The notes beneath the pieces were generated by a model. The model was not told the DNA's origin. It made no database searches and saw only the letters and a program-made list of their open reading frames with translations. 64,000 nucleotides of DNA, taken from positions 1 through 64,000 of the forward strand of contig PHBK01000022.1 in NCBI GenBank assembly GCA_002840565.1. The letters run 5' to 3'. The stretch is from Deltaproteobacteria bacterium HGW-Deltaproteobacteria-12. Lineage in GTDB: Bacteria > Desulfobacterota > Syntrophia > Syntrophales > Smithellaceae. The stretch's first letter is position 1. Each line of letters opens with the position of its first letter. Below are positions 9,554-17,257 of this stretch, one piece after another. The translations under genes and the position numbers were made by a program.

Positions 9554-9790
9554 GTTTAAACCTCGTATCCATATGTTTACATTACAAAATTGTCTTATGT
9601 TATCCTTGCTGCTTTAAATAATATTTAAAGCTTATTGTTTAATTATATCAGCCACTAATAATCATTTTATTGTCCCCTTTTTTAAACTTTATGCAGAAAT
9701 ATTCTGCGTAGGGTCTCCGAAAAAAACCCGCGTACTCTTCCCTTAACCCCTACCTAAGTTGTTCACTCCCAAACATCCAACAGGTGATTA
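9554..9790. other. Candidate oriT region between relaxase and accessory genes
   Basis: A non-coding 237-bp stretch. It contains the inverted repeat GCAGAA-ATA-TTCTGC at 9693-9707, immediately followed by GTAGGGTCTCCG, an A7 tract and pyrimidine-rich DNA with repeated CCC. An inverted repeat beside a unique sequence, between relaxosome genes, is the usual plan of a MobF oriT. No nic site could be identified by sequence. Confidence 0.4.
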
Positions 9791-12586
9791 TTAAATTTCC
9801 ATTCCTTTCTCGAAAGAATTACTGTTCGGAGGCATTTGTTTTATGGCGTATCTATCTTTTTCCATCCGGGATAAATCTCTCTGCTGTTGAGAATCATCAA
9901 CATCTTTTTCAACTTTAGAATAAATATTTATTCCATTTTTCATTTCATCGTTTTGGATTGTATGATCAAGTGTGGATTTTTTATCCTGGGGCCGGGAGGC
10001 ATGTTTTGTTAATTGATCAACATCATCGGTTAATAAATAAAAATCATCTTTAGCCCGGGTAGCAGCAACATAAAATGAATTAAGATTGACTCGATCGGCA
10101 AGAGCACTAAAGATAACCTTGGAATATGATCCTCCCTGTGATTTGTAATCAGTAATGGCGTAAGCATGATCGACATAATTATAGTGATTTAAATTTACAT
10201 TGATCCGATTTTTACCGACGCTTACATTGATAATTCCGCTTTCATCAATAGAATTGATTGTTCCGGTTTGGCCATTATTAACGCCAATTAATTTATCATT
10301 TTTCAAAAACATGATGTGATCGCCTTTGGCAAATTCTTTTATTGTATCTGCTGACCCGGATATTTTATCTCCATTTTTAAACATATCTATTTTTTGGATA
10401 GAACCGTTATCCAGAGTGGCGGTAATTGTATTATTGTTTAAATCAATACTGGTTATTTTACCGGAAACTCCTGACTGGATACCGTTGAAAGATTTTTTAA
10501 TATGGATGGTATTGTCGATCTCGTAATGAGAAGAAAACCGTTTTTCAATTCCCACCAGAGAAATAGGTGACTGGGTATTAAATAAGAAACCTTTGCTGTC
10601 GATTAAATTGTTATTTATCAAATAAGATCGGATATCAGAATTTAGAACATCTTTTTCCTTATTAGTAGATGTAACAACGATGGAATTGGAAGGATCATTC
10701 TTGTATAGTTCTAGAATTATATCTCTGCGATCATTAAAAGAAGTTCTTTCATACAGTTTATCATTTTCATTGATCAGATTTACCGCTTCATTTATTTTAT
10801 ATTTGCTTTTCGTAAGCTCCGCCAATTTAATCGTATAAGCGTTTTTCTGACGAATTCCTTGAGATAATTTAACCACATGAATATCACCTTTTTCCTGGGC
10901 ATCCTGAAAAGCACGTCCGGCATCTATCGCCTGTAATTGTTTCATGTCACCCAGCAAAATTAACCGGGCATTATCATCAACAGCTCTGTCCATCATGGAA
11001 TGTGTCTGTAAAGAACCCAGCATCGAAGCTTCATCGATAATTCTTAAAGAAATGCCGCTTTCTTCGGATTTATGGAACAAAAAAGAATCAACAGTACTAC
11101 CTTTGGCACCGGTCGCGCTGACAAATTCCTCGATGGCTTTACCTGTTTTGGAGTGGCCGGTTAGAGCAACAAGTTTTTCCTCGCAGGCAGCGGCGACGGC
11201 CTTTAAAATAGTTGTTTTACCGGTCCCCGCGTCTCCCTGGACAACGATAAACTGATCAGGGGAAGTCATTACATCAATAAACAGATTTCTTTGATCTCTG
11301 GTCAGACCGGAGGGTGCAATATTTTTATTATTATCTTCAAAGCTGTTAATAAATATTTGAGCTTCTTCTTTACTCATTAAGGGCTCCACATTTCCTTTTC
11401 CTGCTTCCAGCATCAGTAAAATATCTTTTTCTGTTTCAATCATTTTGTCCGTGCTGAAGATGCCAGGCGCTATTTCAGTAAATAGCCTGTCGCTAACCGC
11501 ATTCTTATCAATCTCGTTAGTGATGTCTTTTTTATTATATTTACCCATTGAGAGAGCCAGGCTGTGTTTCATTAATTCAGAAGTAGTAAAGGTAGATTCA
11601 GCGGCGGTAAGATCATTAACAACATGACGAATGACACTGTTTATGGAAATATGATTGACAATTTTATTATTAAACGCTGCCGCAACCAAGGACGCCAGTT
11701 TATCCGGGGGATAACCTATATCATTGGCTTGCTTATTCCAGGAATCCATCAGATATTCTTTTGTTAAGTCTGATTTTTCCGGTCTGGTTTCCAGTGTGGC
11801 AATAACCTGTATTTTGGGGTTGGTTTCCGGAATGTGTTTATTGTCTAAAAACTCAGCTTCCGCTTGTTTGATATTGGCGGTTCTTTTGGAAAATGTGTCT
11901 ATTAACTCTTTAGGCACTCCGGCGACCTCGTATAATCCATTTGGTTTAATTTCTATGGCATAACCAATCTCCGATAAACCTTTAGCCATGCTGGCGTTAT
12001 ATACAGCGGTGATCTCCTTTTGATTTTTAAAAATGTCATCATTATACAGAGCCCTATAGGAACCATCTTCACGTTGAACTATGTTGCATATCAAAACATG
12101 AGTATGAGAATTAGGATCGTTTTCCCGGCTGGTGGAATGTTCATAAGTGGAAAAAATACCTTTTCCGGCAGCATGGACAACATTAACCTGGTAGTTTACC
12201 GTTTCCCGGTAGGCAATGTAGTTATCATCGATATGTTTCACCACATCTTCAACAGCGGTTGATCTAACGTTCCTTATTCTCTCGTCCCCGGCCAGATGTT
12301 CCATAATGGAAACGCTTTTCGGATCGGAAAAGACAAAATCAACGCCGGCACGGTGTTCTGTTCGCCCCGCCGCGGCATAGGTATCCTGAACAATTTGCTC
12401 GCCGGTTAAATCATTTCCGTTGATGACATTATTGAAATCATCCTTCAAAACAACAGAGCCGGTCTCCAGGCCCAGAGACTCGCAGCCCCCTCCCAGCCAT
12501 CTGCTGTTGTCTTTGTCGCAAATAGGATCCTTCTCATAATAATATTTACTCGCTGCCGTTGCCGATTGAGTAACCGGTCCCATCAT
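9791..12586 (-). CDS. MobF relaxase-helicase (TraI/TrwC type)
   Basis: A 931-residue enzyme that nicks oriT and unwinds the strand for transfer. The N-terminal trans-esterase has the Tyr cluster SKYYYEKD (about 14-21) and the metal-binding His motif NSHTHVLI (about 170-177). The C-terminal half is a RecD-like superfamily 1 helicase with Walker A GDAGTGKTT (about 455-463), the DEAS box in RIIDEASML (about 520) and late helicase motifs near YKSQGGSY (about 820). The ATG pair at the start follows GAGG at good distance. It is three bases after the small coiled-coil gene. The family and its role in conjugation are certain; whether the element is self-transmissible is not known. Confidence 0.93.
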   Translation of the reverse strand: MMGPVTQSATAASKYYYEKDPICDKDNSRWLGGGCESLGLETGSVVLKDDFNNVINGNDLTGEQIVQDTYAAAGRTEHRAGVDFVFSDPKSVSIMEHLAGDERIRNVRSTAVEDVVKHIDDNYIAYRETVNYQVNVVHAAGKGIFSTYEHSTSRENDPNSHTHVLICNIVQREDGSYRALYNDDIFKNQKEITAVYNASMAKGLSEIGYAIEIKPNGLYEVAGVPKELIDTFSKRTANIKQAEAEFLDNKHIPETNPKIQVIATLETRPEKSDLTKEYLMDSWNKQANDIGYPPDKLASLVAAAFNNKIVNHISINSVIRHVVNDLTAAESTFTTSELMKHSLALSMGKYNKKDITNEIDKNAVSDRLFTEIAPGIFSTDKMIETEKDILLMLEAGKGNVEPLMSKEEAQIFINSFEDNNKNIAPSGLTRDQRNLFIDVMTSPDQFIVVQGDAGTGKTTILKAVAAACEEKLVALTGHSKTGKAIEEFVSATGAKGSTVDSFLFHKSEESGISLRIIDEASMLGSLQTHSMMDRAVDDNARLILLGDMKQLQAIDAGRAFQDAQEKGDIHVVKLSQGIRQKNAYTIKLAELTKSKYKINEAVNLINENDKLYERTSFNDRRDIILELYKNDPSNSIVVTSTNKEKDVLNSDIRSYLINNNLIDSKGFLFNTQSPISLVGIEKRFSSHYEIDNTIHIKKSFNGIQSGVSGKITSIDLNNNTITATLDNGSIQKIDMFKNGDKISGSADTIKEFAKGDHIMFLKNDKLIGVNNGQTGTINSIDESGIINVSVGKNRINVNLNHYNYVDHAYAITDYKSQGGSYSKVIFSALADRVNLNSFYVAATRAKDDFYLLTDDVDQLTKHASRPQDKKSTLDHTIQNDEMKNGINIYSKVEKDVDDSQQQRDLSRMEKDRYAIKQMPPNSNSFEKGMEI

Positions 12587-12589
12587 AAA

Positions 12590-12823
12590 TTATTCCTCAA
12601 TTATTGATTTGATGTTTAATTTCAGCACTTCATAGTCTTCCGGCCAGCCCTGGGCAGCAAAAGAAGTAACTAAATTATGCAATTTAATTCTCTCGCCATT
12701 AAGTCTTTTTTGTTCAGCGGCTTTAGCTTTCATCTTTAATGATTCAATTTTCTTCTCCAGCGCATTAATTTTCTCATCAACATCAGGATTCAATTTATTT
12801 TTCTCCTTCACAATATTTTTCAT
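12590..12823 (-). CDS. Small coiled-coil protein of the conjugation module
   Basis: A 77-residue protein read from the ATG at 12823, which has a strong GGAGGAG seven bases upstream; a longer open frame to 12850 lacks this. Residues 10-45 form a Lys/Glu-rich coiled coil (DEKINALEKKIESLKMKAKAAEQ can be read as heptads), then a short globular tail with GWPEDY. It resembles the small TraC/TraD/MobC-type proteins that accompany relaxases, but identity was not established. It ends three bases before the relaxase start. Confidence 0.6.
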   Translation of the reverse strand: MKNIVKEKNKLNPDVDEKINALEKKIESLKMKAKAAEQKRLNGERIKLHNLVTSFAAQGWPEDYEVLKLNIKSIIEE

Positions 12824-12877
12824 AATGAGACTCCTCCATTTATTGATCAACTATTGGGGATTTCATAAATACTTGTT

Positions 12878-13957
12878 TCATGGCGGTCTTGAATTCCGGC
12901 CCGGAACGATCACTGTTTCTGAATAGATTTGGATTGCGATACATAGAGCTGTTGAATCTGACATTACTGATGCAACACTTTTGGCAGTTTTTCTGGCTGC
13001 AGCAAGATATTTATTTTGTTCATTAGTAGGGAGTTTGGAGAATTCTTCTTTTGCTTTTTGAAAGCTCATCTTCTCTGTATCATTTTTGGATTCTTGATCG
13101 GCTGTCATATTTTTCTTTTGTTGTAAATCATGCCAGCCTTCAGGTATTTCCAATTGGCCATTCATTAATTTTTTCTTCATAAAATGACTTAGTGAGCATT
13201 TATTTTTTATGCCCTCGCCATTGGGGTAAGCAATTCTCAGGAAGTCTTTGATAATTTCATCCGCTTCTGCTGTAGTTGACGGTACCGGAAATGTCTCTTT
13301 TGTGGTGAATTCGGTTTTTTCTTTTGCAGAAGATTCCGACAACGACGACTCGTCATTTGTTGTTGTCGTAGTCTTTGTAGAAGTCTTTGTTGTATTCTTT
13401 GTATAAGATGGTGCCAAATTGGCACTATCGAATGCGCCAATTTGGCATGTCGAACGTGCCAAATTGGCACCATCGACAACCGTTTTACGTTGATCGCTGT
13501 TTACGACTGAGGAATTCTTCTCATTCTTCTTATAAGATGTTGTTATTGTTCCTGTAGTTGTAAGAGCATTTATAAGAGGGTGATCATAATTTATGGAGTA
13601 CCATTTTGTTTTATCCAAATTATACTCGTTATAGTTGGCAACAACGATCAATCCTTTTTTTTCTAGAGTAAGGAAGATACGCTGCAGGCTCCGAATAGTC
13701 AGGAAGCTGAAATAGTTCTCTTGCCACTTTTGGTAACTGTTCCAAACCCAAATGTGACCATCATGGATATCTCTTTCACTTTCCTTAGGGTGTTCCCGAT
13801 GACGCGCTAGTTTCAATCGGATTAAAAAATGCAGTTGCTGGAGAACAACGGCACCCTCTAAGCCAATCGCCCTGGCCAGTGAAGGTAAAACTACAAGAGG
13901 CGCTTCATCAAGCAACAGTTTGCCAGTCTGTGGCTTAACAGACATGGTATTTGTCAT
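12878..13957 (-). CDS. Replication-initiator-like protein with internal iterons
   Basis: A 359-residue protein starting at the ATG at 13957, which follows GGAGAG; an upstream ATG at 14020 has no such site. Residues 25-125 form a winged-helix-like domain typical of phage/plasmid replisome organisers (GHIWVWNSYQKW, RSLQRIFLTLEKKGLIVV). A Thr/Lys/Ser-rich linker near 175-215 and a helical C-terminus follow. The coding sequence of the linker contains three 22-23-bp repeats (13411-13470), as in genes where the origin lies inside the initiator gene. It heads the conjugation operon. Initiator function is inference from domain order and repeats. Confidence 0.6.
   Translation of the reverse strand: MTNTMSVKPQTGKLLLDEAPLVVLPSLARAIGLEGAVVLQQLHFLIRLKLARHREHPKESERDIHDGHIWVWNSYQKWQENYFSFLTIRSLQRIFLTLEKKGLIVVANYNEYNLDKTKWYSINYDHPLINALTTTGTITTSYKKNEKNSSVVNSDQRKTVVDGANLARSTCQIGAFDSANLAPSYTKNTTKTSTKTTTTTNDESSLSESSAKEKTEFTTKETFPVPSTTAEADEIIKDFLRIAYPNGEGIKNKCSLSHFMKKKLMNGQLEIPEGWHDLQQKKNMTADQESKNDTEKMSFQKAKEEFSKLPTNEQNKYLAAARKTAKSVASVMSDSTALCIAIQIYSETVIVPGRNSRPP
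13411..13470. repeat. Three iteron-like palindromic repeats inside rep-like gene
   Basis: GCCAAATTGGC at 13413-13423, GCCAATTTGGC at 13436-13446 and GCCAAATTGGC at 13458-13468 are spaced 23 and 22 bp apart. Each is a palindrome followed by a partly conserved CAyNNTCGA. Regular two-turn spacing is the signature of iterons bound by a Rep protein. They lie inside the coding region and encode part of a low-complexity linker, so the DNA pattern rather than the protein is probably selected. Confidence 0.7.
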
Positions 13958-14066
13958 TTTTATCTCTCCAAAAAAATAAATTGCTTTCTCGCAGCTAATA
14001 AACTTTCTGCTGATGTACAATTCCTTGACTTTTAGTTAATAGTCGAGTAGAAGCTTTCACATTCAA

Positions 14067-14087
14067 AACTTCTAACCAACTTCTAAC
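14067..14087. repeat. Direct repeat pair, integrase arm-type candidate
   Basis: AACTTCTAAC occurs at 14067-14076 and again at 14078-14087, an 11-bp period. It lies 44 bp left of the orphan tRNA 3' end at 14131. The same 11-bp spacing is seen in the arm-site pairs of the tRNA-Lys element, which suggests arm-type binding sites for another tyrosine integrase. Confidence 0.45.
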
Positions 14088-14130
14088 TAGTTTTGGAGTA
14101 TTGATTTTATTAAGTAATTTGCCCTATGTA

Positions 14131-14158
14131 GTAGATTCGAATCCTACCGGGCGTACCA
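14131..14158 (+). other. Orphan tRNA 3' end (T arm, acceptor, CCA)
   Basis: GTAGA-TTCGAAT-CCTAC reads as a T arm with one weak pair, followed by acceptor CGGGCGT, discriminator A and CCA. The expected 5' half of a tRNA is missing: the DNA upstream belongs to the conjugation module. This is what a displaced tRNA 3' end at the far side of an integrated element looks like. tRNA-Lys starts 10 bp downstream, so the two probably formed one tRNA cluster before insertion. Confidence 0.55.
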
Positions 14159-14168
14159 GAAAAAACAA

Positions 14169-14244
14169 GGGCCCTTAGCTCAGCTGGTAGAGCAACTGAC
14201 TCTTAATCAGTAGGTTGTCGGTTCGACCCCGACAGGGCTCACCA
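14169..14244 (+). tRNA. tRNA-Lys (anticodon CTT)
   Basis: A full cloverleaf: acceptor GGGCCCT/AGGGCTC with one G-T pair, D arm GCTC-AGCTGGTA-GAGC, anticodon arm ACTGA-CTCTTAA-TCAGT with anticodon CTT, T arm GTCGG-TTCGACC-CCGAC, discriminator A and encoded CCA. It is the integration site of the 9.7-kb element to its right; the 3' part from 14197 is duplicated at 23876-23925. After integration the tRNA remains intact because the element carries the 3' half. Confidence 0.97.
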
Positions 14245-14246
14245 AA
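14197..14246. repeat. Attachment site copy at intact tRNA-Lys
   Basis: The 50 bp from the anticodon stem (TGACTCTTAATCAG) through CCA plus AA are identical to 23876-23925. This defines the left boundary of the integrated element. Confidence 0.93.
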
Positions 14247-14250
14247 ATAC

Positions 14251-14285
14251 AAGGCAATTCGAGTAGTTAGCGGGTTGCCTTTTTC
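14251..14285 (+). terminator. Terminator-like hairpin after tRNA-Lys
   Basis: AAGGCAA at 14251-14257 pairs with TTGCCTT at 14275-14281 and is followed by TTTTC. It is carried by the element and ends the tRNA transcript in place of the original hairpin now at 23929. Confidence 0.6.
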
Positions 14286-14306
14286 TTCCCATTTTTTCTG
14301 CCTTCC

Positions 14307-14325
14307 ATGTAGCCCCTATGTAGCC
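14307..14325. repeat. Integrase arm-type sites, left end
   Basis: ATGTAGCC at 14307-14314 and again at 14318-14325, 11 bp apart, about 61 bp inside the left attachment site. The same pair with the same spacing occurs near the right end (23739-23757). These are probably arm-type sites bound by the N-terminal domain of the element's integrase. Confidence 0.75.
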
Positions 14326-14387
14326 AGCATAGGAATAAAAAAAGGCGGATGTTTTCACACCCGCCCCGGCCCCTGATCATGATAAGA

Positions 14388-14588
14388 TCATACTTGCGCC
14401 TTTAGCGCCTTTTCCCTGATTTTATCTATCTTTTTATGTTCTGCAGCTAGAATGTCCTCGACCATATCCATAATTACAACCGCTTCATCGTCACACGTCA
14501 TTTCGGATAGTTTTTTAATTTTCGTTATGGTCAGCGTAAAACGATTATAAAGATCATTAAATGAGCTGTAAGGCACTGTCTTGTTCAT
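14388..14588 (-). CDS. Small element protein under a C4-like RNA
   Basis: A 66-residue protein (starts MNKTVPYSSFNDLYNRF), mostly helical and acidic in the middle, with no recognised family. The ATG at 14588 has a near-perfect AAGGAGGT six bases upstream. A second in-frame ATG at 14651, also with GGAGGTG, would add 21 residues, so both starts are possible. The region just 5' of the inner start includes GTCAC and AGGAG, complementary to the two loop regions of the structured RNA at 14671-14746. In P1-like phages the gene in this place is the target of C4 RNA; that parallel is inference. Confidence 0.6.
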   Translation of the reverse strand: MNKTVPYSSFNDLYNRFTLTITKIKKLSEMTCDDEAVVIMDMVEDILAAEHKKIDKIREKALKAQV

Positions 14589-14670
14589 GCTGCCACCTCC
14601 TTTGTGACCCTCGATAGCTTTTTCCCGCGTGATAGTTTCTTCTTTTTTCATCTTAACACCTCCATAAATA

Positions 14671-14746
14671 AAAAACCCCGGAAGACTTCTCACGGCCATA
14701 GGAGCCGCCTGTAATGTCACCATTACAGGAATCTTCAGGGGGTTCT
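14671..14746 (-). ncRNA. C4-like antisense RNA candidate
   Basis: On the minus strand an outer stem (14732-14744 with 14674-14685, AACCCCCTGAAGA with TCTTCCGGGGTT) encloses two hairpins: CCTGTAATG-GTGA-CATTACAGG (14708-14729) and CGGC-TCCTATG-GCCG (14693-14707). The outer stem ends in TTTTTT, so it may also terminate. The three-way architecture and the location directly upstream of a small gene match the C4 antisense RNA of P1/P7-type phages. The loop pieces GTGAC and CTCCT are complementary to GTCAC and AGGAG at the ribosome binding site of the gene at 14588. C4 membership is recalled from structure, not tested. Confidence 0.6.
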
Positions 14747-14820
14747 TTAAATAAGTTAGTTTTCATTTTGCCCATGTTTTGAGATTGCTTTAATGCGTTA
14801 ATGCCACAATGCGTTATATA

Positions 14821-14868
14821 AGTCAATCATTTTTTTTGATTGACTCGGTGCCCTGTTTAAACTATTGT
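14821..14868 (+). promoter_or_regulatory. Promoter with overlapping palindromic operator
   Basis: AGTCAATCA (14821-14829) and TGATTGACT (14837-14845) form a perfect 9-bp inverted repeat with a 7-nt centre. TTGACT at 14840-14845 can serve as a -35 box; 17 bp later TATTGT is a -10 box ending six bases before the ATG at 14875. The operator overlaps the -35, which suggests repression, probably by the ribbon-helix-helix protein encoded just downstream. A direct repeat AATGCGTTA at 14792 and 14808 lies upstream. Confidence 0.6.
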
Positions 14869-14874
14869 ACCTCC

Positions 14875-15030
14875 ATGGCAAAAATCACTTACAATACAAG
14901 GCTTGAAGAAGATCTCGTTAAAAAGTTCAAGATACTGGCCATCGAACAAGGGAAGCGTCAAAACGATATCCTGGAAGAGGCAATTCAAGACCTTTTAAAG
15001 AAGTACGAAAAGCAAACCAAAAAGAAGTAA
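14875..15030 (+). CDS. Ribbon-helix-helix (CopG/Arc-type) regulator
   Basis: A 51-residue protein beginning MAKITYNTRLEEDLVKKFK: a beta strand, then helix LVKKFKILAIEQG, a turn, and helix NDILEEAIQDLLKKY, the plain RHH fold. It is the only plus-strand gene in the element. The ATG at 14875 has no Shine-Dalgarno and lies six bases after the -10 box, so the message is probably leaderless. The longer open frame from 14809 would start upstream of the promoter. It likely binds the palindrome at 14821-14845 and controls itself; this is inference. Confidence 0.75.
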   Translation: MAKITYNTRLEEDLVKKFKILAIEQGKRQNDILEEAIQDLLKKYEKQTKKK

Positions 15031-15098
15031 CTCGTTTAAATGCCCTACAAGCCGTTTTCATCTTTGGTCTAATCCAGCCTTGGCCGTTTCTACCTCCT

Positions 15099-17123
15099 TT
15101 ATGTGTTCAGAGGCCCCCTCTTGCCCATTTTGTTATATGCCTGGTTGACTATCCCGACAATCTGGTTTGAGTGCTGAGAAAGAGTCTGCGTAACGCTCTT
15201 GCTGTCCATTGCGTTGACGGTCAAATGCACGTTGGTATGATATTCACCGCCCCCGTCTCCGCTCGTCTTTATTCCCAAGTCACCATTGGCTGTTCTGGCA
15301 AGCGGCATGACGGCCTCTGGCCCAGCCTCACCCATTAACCCCGCCCCGCTCGCCATCGGGAATACAGTCGGCCCCGTAACAATGCCACCCTTGGCAAAAG
15401 GAACAAGATTGCCGCCGGAGAATACATTGCCTTTTGCGGCCATAGCAGCAATGGATATGGCAGAAACTACAGCTGTCCCTAGCCATTCAAAGAGTGGTTT
15501 GGTAACTTGTTGATAAACTAACATCCTGAGCATGTCCGCGATCATGGAGTTAATCATATCGCTGAATGACGCTTTCCCCGTCATGGCGAAGTCGACAATT
15601 GCCCTTGCGGAATCCTTACCCCATCCATCAATGGTTCTTTTCAGGTCGGAAAATCCATCTTCTGTCTTTTTCAATCCCTGCTGTAAATCATTCCATGCCT
15701 GAGTAGCCGCTCTTGAGTAGGTCTCATAAGAGAGGCTCCCCATCATCAGCAGGCCGTCCAGTTCGGCCAGTTTATCAGCATATCTTTCCATAGGAGTCAT
15801 GACGGCCTCAAAGACGCTCCGGCCTTTTTTGGCAAAATCATCTTGAATTGACTGTGATATTTCAGCGTTCTTTAATTGCTCTTTAATATAGTTTTCGTTC
15901 CACTCCTCTAGGGCCGCCCACTTGCTCGCCTCGTCTTTAATATAAAGATCAACGGCCAGCTTATGAGCGTCGGAGGCATCCTTCTCTGCTTTAATCGCAG
16001 CTGCTTTTTTAGCGTTTTGAGTTTCGAGTGTTTTTCGCAGGTTGGCAGCGTTAGATTCCTGCGCCGCTTTTTCCTCTGCTTCGTTCTTTCTCCTGGCTGC
16101 TCTCTCCTGATCGGCGGCATCAATCAAGGCCTGCCTTTGCTTTATCAGCCCATCCATTTCCTTTTTAAGATCGTCAACATTCTGCATATACCCCGTAGTC
16201 GGATCATACCTCGGAGTATCAATGGATTTTTGCAATTCCTTTATTTTTTTATCCAGACTGGGGACGAACAGAGCATCACCCAGTGCGCCCATGGAAATCC
16301 ATAGGGCGTGTAAGGCCCCGCCCTCATCGTAGGCCATGCGGATTATTTTCAGGTATTCATTCAGATGCGGTAATATTTTAGTAGCGATTGAGCGTCCAAA
16401 GGACTCGGCGTTGCTGGTCAGGTCTGTTAGCTGATCATTGAAATCCTCCGCGGCCTTTCCTGCCGCCGTTGAGAGCTCAAGCCCCAAGTCCCGCGCCCGT
16501 TGCTGCAAAGCCTCAAGCCGATTCGCCCCTTCATTCAGCGTCGGGATTAAATCAGCGCCCGCCCTGCCGAATATCTGCACTGCGGCGTTTGTCTTTTCAA
16601 TGCCATCGGGTAACGCTCGAAACTTAGTGGCAATGTCTTTTAAAATATCTTCGGATGACCTCAGTGCTCCTTGCTCGTTTTTCAGGGAAACGCCCAGCGC
16701 CGTAAACGTGTCCTTTGCTGTCCCGGTTCCGTCGGCTGCCTCTGCTGCGTTTTTCGACAACCTTATAAACCCCTTGCCGAGCGACTCAAGGTTCGCCCCT
16801 GTCATTTCCGCAGCGTATTTTAAAGTTGATAGCGACTCTGTTGAGATACCGATCTTCTGGGACATCTCGGATATTTGGTCTGCGGTATCGATTGATTTCT
16901 TGATAAACATGGCAAAACCAGTTCCGGCGGCCAGTGCTGCCATTCCCCCAAACTGATTTATCTTTGTAATCGTATCGGAGAAGGAATCCTTGACCTTGTT
17001 CATGGCCGCAGTTATGCCTCTGGCGCTGGCCTCCGCTGCCTTCTTTGCTTTGCTTAAATCAGATTCAAATGCCGCATGATTTGCGGATAGCTCCACGCGC
17101 AATGCACCCACAGGCTCAGACAT
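15099..17123 (-). CDS. Phage tail tape-measure protein (short)
   Basis: A 674-residue tail-length and DNA-injection protein. The N-terminus (residues 1-60) is Ala/Lys-rich coiled coil after VGALRVELSANHAAFESDL, the usual TP901/lambda-type opening. Then comes a TMP core domain (FIKKSIDTADQISEMSQKIG near 82-101, EQGALRSSEDILKDI near 155-170), a second long coiled coil (about 330-430), and a Gly/Ala-rich hydrophobic stretch at 555-620. AGGAGG lies upstream of the ATG. It is short for the family, implying a short tail if used. It is convergent with the RHH gene and follows the capsid gene and a structured spacer. Confidence 0.85.
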   Translation of the reverse strand: MSEPVGALRVELSANHAAFESDLSKAKKAAEASARGITAAMNKVKDSFSDTITKINQFGGMAALAAGTGFAMFIKKSIDTADQISEMSQKIGISTESLSTLKYAAEMTGANLESLGKGFIRLSKNAAEAADGTGTAKDTFTALGVSLKNEQGALRSSEDILKDIATKFRALPDGIEKTNAAVQIFGRAGADLIPTLNEGANRLEALQQRARDLGLELSTAAGKAAEDFNDQLTDLTSNAESFGRSIATKILPHLNEYLKIIRMAYDEGGALHALWISMGALGDALFVPSLDKKIKELQKSIDTPRYDPTTGYMQNVDDLKKEMDGLIKQRQALIDAADQERAARRKNEAEEKAAQESNAANLRKTLETQNAKKAAAIKAEKDASDAHKLAVDLYIKDEASKWAALEEWNENYIKEQLKNAEISQSIQDDFAKKGRSVFEAVMTPMERYADKLAELDGLLMMGSLSYETYSRAATQAWNDLQQGLKKTEDGFSDLKRTIDGWGKDSARAIVDFAMTGKASFSDMINSMIADMLRMLVYQQVTKPLFEWLGTAVVSAISIAAMAAKGNVFSGGNLVPFAKGGIVTGPTVFPMASGAGLMGEAGPEAVMPLARTANGDLGIKTSGDGGGEYHTNVHLTVNAMDSKSVTQTLSQHSNQIVGIVNQAYNKMGKRGPLNT

Positions 17124-17170
17124 TTTAAAACCCTCCTTTTTTATTCGTAATTATTAATCTCCAATTAATA

Positions 17171-17245
17171 AGACCGGGAGAGGGGAGACGGTGCTGAAAA
17201 CATGACACCGCGCGGGCCTCACGGTTGCCGCCCACTCCCTGGTCT
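17171..17245 (-). ncRNA. Structured RNA candidate between capsid and tape-measure genes
   Basis: An outer stem of CTCCCTGGTCT (17235-17245) with AGACCGGGAG (17171-17180) encloses two hairpins, GGGC/GCCC (17214-17217 with 17230-17233) and CGGTG/CACCG (17189-17193 with 17206-17210). The minus-strand message leaves the stem into TATTAATT. It may be a terminator or attenuator that reduces readthrough from capsid to tape-measure gene; the branched shape is more than a terminator needs. Confidence 0.4.
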
Positions 17246-17257
17246 ATGTTAAAGTTT

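Noticed and set aside
13237..13479. An 80-codon minus-strand frame inside the rep-like gene
   Set aside because: It is an alternative frame of the linker and iteron region; the rep frame has the better start and domain content.
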